Assembly (NCBI GenBank): GCA_026392355.1
Contig: JAPLCF010000028.1
Location: forward strand, 50,100 to 114,099
Reading direction: 5' to 3'
Source: Actinomycetota bacterium
Lineage (GTDB): Bacteria > Actinomycetota > Thermoleophilia > Gaiellales > F1-60-MAGs149
DNA: 64,000 bases
In this document: positions 9,038 through 18,482 of the stretch, in pieces
Position numbering within the stretch: position 1 is the stretch's first letter
How the letters are laid out: each line of letters starts with the position of its first letter
Notes under the pieces: generated by a model
The model's database searches: none
What the model was told of the DNA's origin: nothing
The model's input: only the letters and a program-made list of their open reading frames with translations
Translations under genes and position numbers: made by a program

Positions 9038-10021
9038 GTGGAGCAGACCTTGTCCGAGAAGCGCGCACTCATCACCGGCATCACCGGGCAAGACGGTTCG
9101 TACCTGGCCGAGTTCCTGCTGGGCAAGGGCTACGAGGTCGGTGGCGTCGTGCGTCGCGCCTCCACCGAGGGCAACGAGCGCATTGCGCACATCATCGACC
9201 AGGTCGAGATGCATCAGGCCGACCTACTCGACCAGTCGTCGCTCGCCACCGCCATCGACGAGTTCCAGCCGACCGAGATCTACAATCTCGCCGCCCAGTC
9301 GTTCGTGCCGACCTCGTGGAAGCAGCCGGTCCTGACGGCTGAGTTCACCGGCGTCGCCGTGACGCGCGTGCTCGAGGCCATGCGCTCCGTCAAGTCCGAC
9401 GCTCGCATCTACCAGGCGTCGTCGAGCGAGATGTACGGCCGCGTGCTTGAGGTGCCGCAGAGTGAGACGACACCGTTCTACCCGCGTTCGCCCTACGGCG
9501 TCGCCAAGGTCTACGGCCACTACATCACCGTCAACTACCGCGAGAGCTACGACATGTTCGCGGTCAGCGGCATCCTCTTCAATCATGAGTCGCCTCGTCG
9601 CGGGCTCGAGTTCGTGACGCGCAAGATCTCGCATGGCGTGGCACGCATCAAGCTCGGGCTTGATACCGAGCTTCACCTCGGCAACCGCGACGCGCAGCGC
9701 GACTGGGGCTTCGCCGGCGACTACGTCCAGGCGATGTGGCTGATGCTCCAACAGGATCAGCCCGACGACTACGTGATCGCCACCGGCGAGACGCACACGG
9801 TGCAGGAGTTCGTCGAGATCGCCTTCGGGCACGCAGGGTTGAACTGGGAGGAGCACGTGAAGCTCGATCCCAAGTTCATCCGTCCGGCCGAGGTCGATCT
9901 GCTGATCGGCGATCCGTCCAAGGCCAAGAAGGAGCTCGGGTGGGAGCCCAGCGTCGACTTCCGTGGCCTCGTCGAGATGATGGTCGACGCGGATATCGCG
10001 ACGCTCTCCTCGCAGTCGTAG
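9038..10021 (+). CDS. gmd: GDP-mannose 4,6-dehydratase
   Basis: 327 aa. The N-terminus holds the diagnostic [16 protein letters not shown]-binding loop (residues 14-25). The catalytic set is Ser/Glu in SSSEMYG (128-134) and Tyr153-x3-Lys157 in SPYGVAK. The later NHESPRRG and [16 protein letters not shown] segments are also typical of GMD. The enzyme makes GDP-4-keto-6-deoxymannose, the branch point to GDP-fucose, rhamnose and perosamine. GTG start; the gap to the convergent GT-C gene is only 7 bp. The natural partner is the GDP-fucose synthase-like gene at 22272. Confidence 0.93.
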   Translation: MEQTLSEKRALITGITGQDGSYLAEFLLGKGYEVGGVVRRASTEGNERIAHIIDQVEMHQADLLDQSSLATAIDEFQPTEIYNLAAQSFVPTSWKQPVLTAEFTGVAVTRVLEAMRSVKSDARIYQASSSEMYGRVLEVPQSETTPFYPRSPYGVAKVYGHYITVNYRESYDMFAVSGILFNHESPRRGLEFVTRKISHGVARIKLGLDTELHLGNRDAQRDWGFAGDYVQAMWLMLQQDQPDDYVIATGETHTVQEFVEIAFGHAGLNWEEHVKLDPKFIRPAEVDLLIGDPSKAKKELGWEPSVDFRGLVEMMVDADIATLSSQS

Positions 10022-10028
10022 CGCCTCG

Positions 10029-12140
10029 TCAGGAGCCCGGCGAGTAGGCGAAGTCCCGCATGAGCACGCCCAGTGCCCGCGTATCGGTCGAGCCCAGGAC
10101 CTCAGCGGGAATCGCCGTCGGCGTGATCGTGTACGTCACCTGGCACTGACCATCCACCGGCACGAGTCGCGTCGAGATGGTGGACGGCACGCCGGACGGG
10201 TCGACCGTGATCGGCGGGTCCTGACGTGGCCCTGCAGCAACCGCAATCGTCACTGGCGCCGTCTGGAGTACCCCGTCAAGGGACGCAGTCACAGTGAGCA
10301 TTCCGCCAGTACACGCGAAGCGCGTGTAGGTCGCCTGCGGCCCGGTCCAGCCGTCCAGGTATACCCCGGTCGTCGATGACTGCAGGCGCAGGGGCTTCTC
10401 GACCTGAACCACGCTCATCCCGGTGCCGGGATCCGAGGCCACGATGCTGCCGATGACGGTGGTCGACGAGTCCACGAGCACAAAGTCGGTATCGATCTGG
10501 AAGCCCGGTCGGTTACGGACGTTGCCTTGGGTATCGGCATTCACGACTGTCTCCGGCAGCCCGCCCGGCATGGGGGCACCCAGTGCGAGAACGTCGCGCA
10601 GCGAGCGGTTGAAGAACTCGTTCTCCCATACCCGCAGCGGTTCCGACGTGCCCGGATAGAGGACGTCAACCGGTGTGGAGGCTCCGACCGCCGCGTCGAT
10701 CCAGTTGCGCGGTCCACCGATTCCCTGCACCACGGCGCCGGCCGACGCCTTGTCGGTGCGCTGGTTGACGGCGACGCTCGTGAGGACGAACAGGGCGACG
10801 GCAACGGCAATCAGCACCTTGCCCCGTCGTGGCGGGACACAGATGATGAGGGTGACGAGCGTCACAACACCCGCGGCGACGGCGAACGATGTCAGCATCC
10901 CTTCGACGAGACGTGTCTGCACCGCCCACGGCAGGTAAAGGCCGAATGTATCGGAGATTGCAGTCAGATTGATCAGCGACGGATACGGCAGTGCAACTGG
11001 AAGCACAGCGACTATGGCCAGCGCGATGGGGAACCAGCGCGATTGCCGTGGCAGCCCATTGGCAACCCACCAACAGAGGGCCACAAGCGGCAGGAACCCG
11101 ACGTAGAAGAGGTTCCGCTCTTCGACGCGATTGACATTCGCGAACACGACGAACGCCGCTACGAGGCCTGCCATCAGCAGGACGATAGGAACCGTCGCCG
11201 CGGCGAAGACGCGAAGCTGACGATCGGCGGTCCTTGAAAGCGCAAAGCCGACGAGGACCAGAAACGCCAAGACCGGCAGCACGCCGAGCCACAGATCGAG
11301 TTCAGCAATATGCAGAAGAAACCACGTAAGGATTGGTCGCCAGTGATACCGATCCTGCAACTCCGTGGTCGAGCTGTACGCCCCGAGGAGGCTGCCGATT
11401 GGAAGCCCACGCTGCGCTTGAAGCGCCACGATGCCGATGACGCCGAAGACGGCGATGCCCCAAGTCGGCGCGAAACGAACGATTCCCTTGACCAGTGCGG
11501 ATCCCCGTTCTCCGAGCTCTGCAGCCCGTGCGTCGAAGATGACGAGAAGCAGCGCTGAGAGGAGGAAGGCAGGAACAACCACAGCACCTTGCGGTCGGAT
11601 CTCGAAGCAAAGCGCCGCGCCAGCGAAGACAAGGAGCTGCCAAATGACGGTCCGCCGCTCCAGCGAACGGATGATGAAGAGCATGGTGAGTGCGAACGCC
11701 GGGTAGAACGCGTTCTCCGTCATCACGACGCCGGTGTAGGCCATCGCGGGTATCACCACGGAAAGGGCGGCAGCGATCAGCGACCAGCGGCGATTGAGCA
11801 GGACCCGGCCAATGAAGTACACCGGGATCGCTGTCAGTGACATCACCAGCGCATTCGTTACCTTGACCGCCGCGTAGGCGTTCGGAAGGTTCTCGAACAC
11901 GGCGTAGGCGGGACCGATCAAGAGCGGGTAAACCGGCCCGTACCCCGACACAGGGATCCCACGGATACCCATCCCATCGAAGGCCGACCGGCCAAGTTCC
12001 GAATAAATCAGCTCGTCGACGAAGATCCACGGGCCCGGCGTATTCCAGTTGATGATGATCCGTAGGGCAGCCGAGACGATCACGATCGCGACGACGCCGA
12101 ACGCAGCCACCACACGCGGTCGGCGACGCAGGCGCTGCAT
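10029..12140 (-). CDS. GT-C-like membrane glycosyltransferase with C-terminal beta domain (copy 1)
   Basis: 703 aa. TM1 (residues 10-30) is followed by a loop carrying WIFVDELIYSELGRS, an acidic pair typical of ArnT/PMT-like lipid-dependent transferases. About twelve hydrophobic segments reach residue 480, followed by a soluble C-terminal region of about 220 residues predicted to be beta-rich. It is a clear paralogue of the protein at 26503: both share the DEL.YS.L.R loop, a GP/IVYPLL segment, KxTNAxVxSLTAIPV and a DTR-G end. The likely role is outer-leaflet transfer of a polyprenyl-linked sugar onto a glycan or protein. It is last in a minus-strand operon with two GT4 genes. Confidence 0.75.
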   Translation of the reverse strand: MQRLRRRPRVVAAFGVVAIVIVSAALRIIINWNTPGPWIFVDELIYSELGRSAFDGMGIRGIPVSGYGPVYPLLIGPAYAVFENLPNAYAAVKVTNALVMSLTAIPVYFIGRVLLNRRWSLIAAALSVVIPAMAYTGVVMTENAFYPAFALTMLFIIRSLERRTVIWQLLVFAGAALCFEIRPQGAVVVPAFLLSALLLVIFDARAAELGERGSALVKGIVRFAPTWGIAVFGVIGIVALQAQRGLPIGSLLGAYSSTTELQDRYHWRPILTWFLLHIAELDLWLGVLPVLAFLVLVGFALSRTADRQLRVFAAATVPIVLLMAGLVAAFVVFANVNRVEERNLFYVGFLPLVALCWWVANGLPRQSRWFPIALAIVAVLPVALPYPSLINLTAISDTFGLYLPWAVQTRLVEGMLTSFAVAAGVVTLVTLIICVPPRRGKVLIAVAVALFVLTSVAVNQRTDKASAGAVVQGIGGPRNWIDAAVGASTPVDVLYPGTSEPLRVWENEFFNRSLRDVLALGAPMPGGLPETVVNADTQGNVRNRPGFQIDTDFVLVDSSTTVIGSIVASDPGTGMSVVQVEKPLRLQSSTTGVYLDGWTGPQATYTRFACTGGMLTVTASLDGVLQTAPVTIAVAAGPRQDPPITVDPSGVPSTISTRLVPVDGQCQVTYTITPTAIPAEVLGSTDTRALGVLMRDFAYSPGS

Positions 12141-12163
12141 GACGGATGCCCAACCCGCGGTGA

Positions 12164-13408
12164 TCAGACTCGGACCTCGCGCAACTGCCCGGCGATCGCC
12201 GCCACCTCGGCGCCCGCAGGGTCGAGGCCCGTGCCCGCCGACGCGGCTGCCACGTCCCCGAGCACCGCGGTTCGAACACGGTCACCACCGGCCACATCGA
12301 CAAGCGCCCGCCGATACTGCTCCGCCACGTGCACCACAGCAAGATAATCGTCGGCATAGCGGCTGGCCGCGGCGCTCATCTGCGCGCGGCGCTCGGGGTT
12401 GCCGACCAGCGCAGTCATCTGCTCGGCGATGCCGGCTACCTCGCCGTCGCCGACGGGCACGCGCACGGCGATGCCGTCGGCGAGTTCCGAGAACCACCCC
12501 ACATCGCTCACGATCAGTGGCCGCCCGCAGACGAGCGCTCGAATCGCGATCCCTGAGGTCTCCCCCATCGTCGGATAGCGAAGACACACGCACACGTCGC
12601 AGCCGGCGATCAGGTTCCAGAGCCGATCCTCCTCGACGTACGGCAGGCGAATCACGCTGCCCGCATGCGCCTGCTCGATCTCAGCGAGGCGACCGTCGAT
12701 GTGGATCTCCTCCGATGCCGACCCAACCAGCAACAACTTCGCTTCGGGCTCCTGCTCGACGACCTGCGCGAAGGCCTCGACGAGCTGCGGTGCGCGCTTG
12801 GCGGTGTTGAGGTGCCCGAACGCGCCGAAGATCGGCCCGGTGACGTCCGCGAGCGCCGGATCCTGAGCGATTTCGGGCTTCGGCCAGGCCGGGTGCGGGA
12901 TGCGGTAGATCGGGCCGACGTAGCCACGGCTGCGGGCCGCGTCCTCGACGGTCTGTGAATGCACGATCAGGCCCGTCGCAAGATCGAGGATCTCACCGCA
13001 GAGCGGGAAGTCCATCGGCCGTGATTCCCAGACCGGTGGTACGACGCCGTCGATGATGCCGTGGGCCATCAGCCGACCAACGACGCCGGCGTCGCGCTGC
13101 ATGGCGCGCAGATAGCCGTCCTGGTCACCGAGGGCAATCGTCATACCGGCCACGAGGTGATGCAGCACGTGCTCGTGCAGCACGACGAGGCCCGGCCGCT
13201 CACGCAGCGCCTCGACGATCCAACCATGATGCTCGGGGTTGTTGCCCACGTGGTACAGCGCGATGTCGCCGCTCTTGCCCATGCCGCGCTTGGGCTCGCT
13301 GATCACCTCGACGTCGATCAGCTTCGCCAACTCGGGCACGAGCAGCGCGCTGTAGTCGGCGATGCCGCTCGTGTTCGGCGGCATGGGCGAGAAGTACGCG
13401 ACCTTCAC
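12164..13408 (-). CDS. Family 4 glycosyltransferase (GT-B)
   Basis: 414 aa from GTG 13408, which lies 2 bp after the upstream stop; a longer frame exists but its first 100 residues are arginine-rich out-of-frame translation of the upstream gene. The N-terminus AYFSPMPPNTSGIADYS is a classic GT4 opening with a glycine-containing acceptor loop. The C-terminal half has the GAFGHLNTAKR nucleotide-binding strand. The E-x7-E region is replaced by a GETSGIAIRALVCGRP segment, close to the family consensus. It probably adds one sugar of the repeat unit at the cytoplasmic face. Same operon as the GT4 upstream and the GT-C gene downstream. Confidence 0.88.
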   Translation of the reverse strand: MKVAYFSPMPPNTSGIADYSALLVPELAKLIDVEVISEPKRGMGKSGDIALYHVGNNPEHHGWIVEALRERPGLVVLHEHVLHHLVAGMTIALGDQDGYLRAMQRDAGVVGRLMAHGIIDGVVPPVWESRPMDFPLCGEILDLATGLIVHSQTVEDAARSRGYVGPIYRIPHPAWPKPEIAQDPALADVTGPIFGAFGHLNTAKRAPQLVEAFAQVVEQEPEAKLLLVGSASEEIHIDGRLAEIEQAHAGSVIRLPYVEEDRLWNLIAGCDVCVCLRYPTMGETSGIAIRALVCGRPLIVSDVGWFSELADGIAVRVPVGDGEVAGIAEQMTALVGNPERRAQMSAAASRYADDYLAVVHVAEQYRRALVDVAGGDRVRTAVLGDVAAASAGTGLDPAGAEVAAIAGQLREVRV

Positions 13409-13410
13409 GT

Positions 13411-14442
13411 CTACCTCGCCGCGGCGAGCAAGCGCTCGATCGTGGAGTCCCAGGTAACGGTCTCGGCGACCTTGCGGCCGCGCTCGCCCTTCGCCTTGGC
13501 GCGCTCCGGGCTGTTGAGCAGTCGTGCCACGCCATCGGCAATCGAGGCCGCAGCGGGTGCGGTGACCGTGCCGGTCTCGCGGTCGATCACGACCTCGAGC
13601 GGTCCGCCCGCGTCGCGCGTGGTGACAACGGGTTTGCTCGACAGGAACGCCTCGTACGGCACCATTCCGAAGTCCTCGTCGATGGGCGCGTAGTAGACGC
13701 AGCCGCACGTGGCGTAGAGATCGGCAAGGCGCTCGTCGCTGACACGCCCCTCGAGCGTCACCTGCTCGGCAATACCGAGGTCGCGCGCCTTCTGCTCGAG
13801 TGCCTGCCGCTCGGGCCCATCGCCAGCGACCACTACGCGGAAGCTGCCAACCTTGGCGGCTTCGAGCAAAAGGTCCACGCGCTTCGCGCGATCCAGCCGG
13901 CCAACACTGAGCACGAAGTTGCCAATCCCATCGAAGCGGTAGGCGAGGGTCTGCGCCGGGTGCGGCATCACCTGCGCGTCAACACCGATCGAGTCCTTGA
14001 TGCGCCCCGCCACGTTCTGCGAGGTGGCGAACACTGCCTTGGCCTCACCGAAGGCGACCTCGTCCAAGCGGCGGACCGCCTCGATCGTGGCGCGATCCTC
14101 GGGCGACTCAGAGAACTGGCCAAGGTCAGTGCGATCAAAGTCGTAGGCCTGGCGGAACTGATGCACGCACCAGATCACCTTGTTGGGGTGGCGCACGGCG
14201 TACGAGGGGAACTTGGTACCGACGACCAGATCGATCTTGCGACCGTTCGACTCCTCGAGATCGAGCAGACGCCAGAGGAACGCCTGCGTCAGCACTCGGC
14301 TGCCGGGATACCACTTGAAGGGGATCGTGACGAGCGTGGCCTCGTGGTCGCGCTTCTGCAGCTCCGAGACAAGCGTTTCGGTGAATAGCTCGGCACCCCC
14401 GTGCTCGAACGGCACCTGTGGTGCGCAGACCGCGATTCTCAT
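13411..14442 (-). CDS. Family 4 glycosyltransferase (GT-B)
   Basis: 343 aa, beginning MRIAVCAPQVPFEHGGAELF. The second domain starts at VLSVGRLDRAKR (Arg/Lys contacts to donor phosphate) and holds the E-x7-E motif in DEDFGMVPYEAFLSSKPV. The donor sugar is not predictable. The ATG overlaps the stop of the preceding small coiled-coil ORF as ATGA, and the next GT4 begins 2 bp after its stop, so the three are co-translated. Confidence 0.9.
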   Translation of the reverse strand: MRIAVCAPQVPFEHGGAELFTETLVSELQKRDHEATLVTIPFKWYPGSRVLTQAFLWRLLDLEESNGRKIDLVVGTKFPSYAVRHPNKVIWCVHQFRQAYDFDRTDLGQFSESPEDRATIEAVRRLDEVAFGEAKAVFATSQNVAGRIKDSIGVDAQVMPHPAQTLAYRFDGIGNFVLSVGRLDRAKRVDLLLEAAKVGSFRVVVAGDGPERQALEQKARDLGIAEQVTLEGRVSDERLADLYATCGCVYYAPIDEDFGMVPYEAFLSSKPVVTTRDAGGPLEVVIDRETGTVTAPAAASIADGVARLLNSPERAKAKGERGRKVAETVTWDSTIERLLAAAR

Positions 14443-14777
14443 CGATCACCCGAGGGCTTCTCGCCCTCCAGCTCTGCGATGCGCTGCTCGAGCTGAGCGA
14501 TGTGCCGGACGAGCGCGAGGTTGAAGGAGCGCTGCTGCAAGACGAACGGTTCGACGTACCAGCGCGTCAGACGGAAAACCGTGCCACGGACCTTGCGGGC
14601 CAGAGCACCCGATTTGCGACCACCCGCGGCGGGCGAGCCGGCACAGACGATCGCCTGACGCCCGAGCTCGGCCAACTGGGCGTTGCCATCGAGCGTCAAA
14701 GCAGTGCCAGGTTGCTGCACTTCGGCAAGCAGGCGCTCGTAAATCGCCTGAACTTCGTTGGGATCGTCAGTAGTCAT
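14439..14777 (-). CDS. Small coiled-coil protein of unknown function, first gene of a glycosyltransferase operon
   Basis: 112 aa from ATG 14777; longer starts up to 14957 would overlap the divergent GT4 gene and have poor coding character. An N-terminal helix (IYERLLAEVQQ) is followed by a basic linker and a segment FRLTRWYVEPFVLQQRSFNLALVRHI running into a C-terminal coiled coil (QLEQRIAELEGEK). In actinobacterial polysaccharide clusters the WYVEPxxxQQ element commonly precedes methyltransferase or glycosyltransferase domains. Here it is a stand-alone protein, perhaps an adaptor that brings cluster enzymes together. No catalytic motif is visible. Confidence 0.65.
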   Translation of the reverse strand: MTTDDPNEVQAIYERLLAEVQQPGTALTLDGNAQLAELGRQAIVCAGSPAAGGRKSGALARKVRGTVFRLTRWYVEPFVLQQRSFNLALVRHIAQLEQRIAELEGEKPSGDR

Positions 14778-14858
14778 GTCGTTATCCGATGGTAGCGGTC
14801 GCGCAAAGAACGCCGATTGGCGAACAGATTCGCGGTCCGCAGCCGGTAGCCTGCTCTC

Positions 14859-15932
14859 ATGGTCCGAGTCGGCATCAGCGCTCTCACGCTCGTTCCTGGT
14901 GTCGTTGGCGGCTCGGAGACCGCCTACCGCGCACTTTTGCGCGAGTACCATAAGCATCCAGAGATCGCTCCTCGCGTCTTCCTACCTAAGATCGCCCCGG
15001 ATGCTGCCGAAGGCCATGCTTATAGGGTGATCCAGTCGTACCCAGCCAGCACCTCGACGCCGGGCCGGTTGTACGCGATGGGATCATCGCTCGCCCTCGG
15101 CGGGCGCATTCGTCGTGAGATGCGGCTCGATGACCTCGACGTGCTGCACTTCCCCTTCAGCACCATGATCCCACGGGTCACCTCCGTGCCCACGGTCACG
15201 TCGATTCTCGATGTCCAGCACGAATACCTGCCCGAGTTCTTCTCGAAGCCCGAACTCGCCTATCGTAAGCTGATCTACGGGCGCTCAGCGAGAGACAGCG
15301 ACCTTGTGATCGCCATCTCGGAGCACGCAAAGCAGACGCTGGTGGAGCGGCTCGGCGTTTCGGAAGAGCGCGTGCGCGTGATTCACCTCGGTGTTGATCT
15401 CGAGACCTTCTCGCCATCACAAGATCTGCCCGAAGACTTCATCTTCTACCCCGCCAACCGCTGGCCGCACAAGAACCATGACCGCCTGTTCGAGGCGTTC
15501 GCGATCCTGCGTCGGACGCGCCCGGATCTACGACTTGTGCTGACGGGGTCCGGGCATGAGGGGCATCCGGTGCCTGCGGGCGTCGAGGTACTCGGACGGG
15601 TTCCACTCGAGCAGCTCGTGCATCTGTACCGAACTGCATCTGCACTCGTCTACCCCAGTTTGTTCGAGGGTTTCGGCATTCCGATCGTCGAGGCATTCGC
15701 GACGGGATGCCCGGTTGCCGCCGCGAATACGAGCTCGATTCCCGAAGTCGCCGGCGATGCGGCAGTGCTCTTCGATCCGACGTCCGCGCATGCCATCGCA
15801 GCAGGTGTCGAGGAGCTGCTCGCCGCTCCTGAGCCGTACGCAGCTCGCGGTCTGGCGCGAGCACCGCTGTTCACTTGGGCGACCTCGTGCGAGAAGCACA
15901 TCGCGGTGTATCGGGAACTCGCTCAGCGCTGA
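14859..15932 (+). CDS. Family 4 glycosyltransferase (GT-B)
   Basis: 357 aa with the N-terminal ISALTLVPGVVGGSETAYRAL acceptor loop. A hinge is at residues 185-195 (FIFYPANRWPHKNHDR), and the E-x7-E motif is in SLFEGFGIPIVEAFATGCPV. This is the mannosyltransferase/rhamnosyltransferase-like GT4 type, but the sugar is not inferable. It is divergent from the coiled-coil/GT4 operon. Its TGA overlaps the stop of the convergent dimethylformamidase-like gene inside the palindrome TCAGCGCTGA (15923-15932). Confidence 0.9.
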   Translation: MVRVGISALTLVPGVVGGSETAYRALLREYHKHPEIAPRVFLPKIAPDAAEGHAYRVIQSYPASTSTPGRLYAMGSSLALGGRIRREMRLDDLDVLHFPFSTMIPRVTSVPTVTSILDVQHEYLPEFFSKPELAYRKLIYGRSARDSDLVIAISEHAKQTLVERLGVSEERVRVIHLGVDLETFSPSQDLPEDFIFYPANRWPHKNHDRLFEAFAILRRTRPDLRLVLTGSGHEGHPVPAGVEVLGRVPLEQLVHLYRTASALVYPSLFEGFGIPIVEAFATGCPVAAANTSSIPEVAGDAAVLFDPTSAHAIAAGVEELLAAPEPYAARGLARAPLFTWATSCEKHIAVYRELAQR

Positions 15933-17344
15933 CCGGACATGCCACGCAGCATGTTGAGCACGAATCGCTGCACGCGTTGATCCACGTGCGAGGCGCTGCT
16001 CATTATGCGGGCCGAGATGTCGTCGATCCCATTGACGAACTCCAATGAGCCGGCGCTGAAGATCCGCGCGCCGCTGCGCGCCACATAGGTGACCGCACGG
16101 GCATCGCCCAGCGTCTCACCACCCATGTCGCGGCGGAACAGCACGGTCACAGGGCGCGATGGGCAGGTCTCACCGATCAGTTCCTGCCAGCGCGGCATGG
16201 TGTCGACCTCGACGCTGACGAGTCCGGGCAAAACGTCGCCAGGATTGAGTCCCGTGCCACGCATCCATTTGTGCTTGGCGCCAGCCGGGTCCACGGTGTA
16301 CGGCCCTGGCAGCCAGTCGAGCGCTCCTGCCTGATGCTGCACGCCGAGCAACTGGCACTCCGGATGCGTGTCGCGGTAGTAGCCCGTCACGCCCACGGGA
16401 TCACGCGTCGAGCGCTTGTAGATGGCAATCGATCGCCCGCCGTTCTCGAGCCGCGTGCGCCAGTACCCGATGTTGGCGCCGAAGAACCCAAGATTGACAC
16501 CCTGCTTCTTGGCTTCGTAAAAAGCATCGGACGTCGACTGCGTCCAGTACTCGTCGTGCCCACCGACGAGCACGAGGCGATAGTCCAACAGCGACTGCGG
16601 GTCGGCAGCCGTGTCCAAGTCGGTCTGGACGTCGAAGTCGAACCCGTTACGCATGAGGAACCGCAGCAGGCCATACTCGCCACCCAGGAGCCCATTTCTG
16701 AACGGACGATCGAGCGAGACCACGTCGCTCCATTCGCCCGTGTAAGCGCTGCGACCGCCCCACTCGTTGTACGCCGCTGCGGTCGACATCGGCAGCTCGA
16801 GCAGGATCCGGGCCGGTGGCTGCAGTGGTGAGCGCTTCACGATGATCGGCGTGATCGCCCCCTTGCCCAAATTGGGGCCCTCATCCAGGACGGCCTGGAC
16901 GAGGTAGTAGCCCGAAGGCCAATCACTGCCAATCGCAAGCGAGTCCGTCGGCGACCATGGCGCACGGATCTCGTTCGTCACGGGATCACTCACTGCCGCT
17001 GGCTGCTCGACACCGGGTCGATCCGCGCACCGTGCGCCGCACATGATGCGGGTCGCCCCGTTCGACGTGCCGTCGAGACGCCAGAGGCGCAGGTCGTAGC
17101 GCGCACCGCCGACGGAGTTGACGTTGAGATTGACAACGCCGCCGGGGACAACGCTCAACTTATCCCCGTACAGCTCGATCGCCCCGTCTGCCCCTGGAAC
17201 GCTCCACCAGGCCACCTCGTCGCGCACGGTCTTGAACTTCAGTGGCTTCTTATGCCCCCGTGCCGCCTCAGCCGTGCCGACAGCCACGCACATGAGCAGG
17301 GCGGCCGCAAGCAGGCCGCAGAGAAGCGCAAACGGTTTCGACAT
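15923..17344 (-). CDS. Secreted protein with N,N-dimethylformamidase large-subunit-like domain
   Basis: 473 aa. A signal peptide (residues 1-28: short basic start, hydrophobic core, AEA-A cleavage) is followed by a beta-rich region to about residue 175. A C-terminal alpha/beta domain carries the hallmark LVLVGGHDEYWTQSTSDAFYEAKKQG and LGFFGANIGYWRTRLE. This domain is shared with the DMFase beta subunit C-terminal family and has a glutamine-amidotransferase-like fold. Whether the enzyme hydrolyses amides or processes a surface glycan is unknown. It is the only clearly exported soluble protein of the cluster, so a role in trimming or modifying the exported polymer is an inference from position. 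Confidence 0.75.
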   Translation of the reverse strand: MSKPFALLCGLLAAALLMCVAVGTAEAARGHKKPLKFKTVRDEVAWWSVPGADGAIELYGDKLSVVPGGVVNLNVNSVGGARYDLRLWRLDGTSNGATRIMCGARCADRPGVEQPAAVSDPVTNEIRAPWSPTDSLAIGSDWPSGYYLVQAVLDEGPNLGKGAITPIIVKRSPLQPPARILLELPMSTAAAYNEWGGRSAYTGEWSDVVSLDRPFRNGLLGGEYGLLRFLMRNGFDFDVQTDLDTAADPQSLLDYRLVLVGGHDEYWTQSTSDAFYEAKKQGVNLGFFGANIGYWRTRLENGGRSIAIYKRSTRDPVGVTGYYRDTHPECQLLGVQHQAGALDWLPGPYTVDPAGAKHKWMRGTGLNPGDVLPGLVSVEVDTMPRWQELIGETCPSRPVTVLFRRDMGGETLGDARAVTYVARSGARIFSAGSLEFVNGIDDISARIMSSASHVDQRVQRFVLNMLRGMSGQR

Positions 17345-17463
17345 GACGACTCATGCCCACCGCGAGGTGACGACCATGCGGTGGCTGTAAACAACCTTAC
17401 ATGTCATCGAGCAGCGAATCGCGTCTGCGCTGCGGAAGCAGCAGAGAGCGGCAGCCCGGCTGG

Positions 17464-18429
17464 CTACGCACCGCTCGCGGCAAGATCCGCGTCGACCATC
17501 ATCTCGATCAGCTGCTGGAACGAGACATCGCGATGCCAGCCGAGCTCACGCTCGGCCTTCGAGGGATCGCCGCAGATGCTGACGGCCTCGTTCGGACGGT
17601 TGAACTGCTCGTCAACGACGACGTAGTCGCTCCAGTCGAGGCCGACGCGGCCGAAGGCGATATCGAGCACCTCGCGGATCGAGTGCGTGTGGCCGCTGGC
17701 GAGCACGTAGTCGCCGGGCCTGTCGCCCTCCAGCATCAGCGCCATGCCGCGCACGGTGTCGCCCGCGAAGGTCCAGTCGCGCTCGGCATCGAGGTTGCCG
17801 AGACGTAGCTCGGTTTGGCGCCCCTGGCTGATCTTGACCGCGGCATGCGTGATCTTGCGTGTGACGAAGCTGACCGGGCGACGCGGCGACTCGTGGTTGA
17901 AGAGGATGCCCGTTGAGGCGTGCAGGTCGAAGCGCTCGCGGTAAATGCGCGTCATGAAGAGACTCAGCGCCTTGCCCGCGCCGTACGGGGTGATCGGGGC
18001 GATCGGTGTCGCTTCGGACTGCGGCGACTCCGTCGGACGTCCGAACACCTCGGCCGACGCGGCCTGGAAGAACCGGATCGAGCGATCGATGTTGACGATC
18101 GCGTCGAGGAAGGCTGACGTCGAAGTGGCGGCCATCTCGACCGTCGGTGTCGGGTGGAGCCAGGAGTCAGGGACGAAGGATGACGCGGCTAGATGGAAGA
18201 TCATGTTCGGCCGGTGCGCTTCAACTATCTCGACAACGGAAGCCGCATCGCAGAGGTCTGCTTCCACAAGAACCACGCTGTTCTGCACCGCCACCAGGTT
18301 GGGATACGCAGCAGAACCACCGGGACGCTCGACCCCCAATACCTCAGCGCCATCGCGGACAAGCAACTCAGCGAGATACGAACCGTCTTGCCCGCCGATA
18401 CCCGTGATCAATGCGCGCGTGCGACTCAC
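17464..18429 (-). CDS. GDP-mannose 4,6-dehydratase-family nucleotide-sugar enzyme (second copy)
   Basis: 321 aa from GTG 18429; the longer frame adds an unlikely N-terminus. It keeps the [12 protein letters not shown] loop (10-21), SAEVFG and Tyr149-GAG-Lys153, and the NHESPRR and GNLDAERDWTFAGD segments of GMD. The loop has GIGG instead of GITG, and the SSSEMYG Tyr is Phe (EVFG). This departure suggests a related GDP-sugar SDR such as a GDP-4-keto-6-deoxymannose reductase (RMD) or an altered dehydratase. It is divergent from the flippase operon, with 53 bp between starts. Confidence 0.82.
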   Translation of the reverse strand: MSRTRALITGIGGQDGSYLAELLVRDGAEVLGVERPGGSAAYPNLVAVQNSVVLVEADLCDAASVVEIVEAHRPNMIFHLAASSFVPDSWLHPTPTVEMAATSTSAFLDAIVNIDRSIRFFQAASAEVFGRPTESPQSEATPIAPITPYGAGKALSLFMTRIYRERFDLHASTGILFNHESPRRPVSFVTRKITHAAVKISQGRQTELRLGNLDAERDWTFAGDTVRGMALMLEGDRPGDYVLASGHTHSIREVLDIAFGRVGLDWSDYVVVDEQFNRPNEAVSICGDPSKAERELGWHRDVSFQQLIEMMVDADLAASGA

Positions 18430-18482
18430 CCCGCCATAGTACCCAGCAGGACGCCGCTCACTCGCGTCAAAGGTGCATTCAC

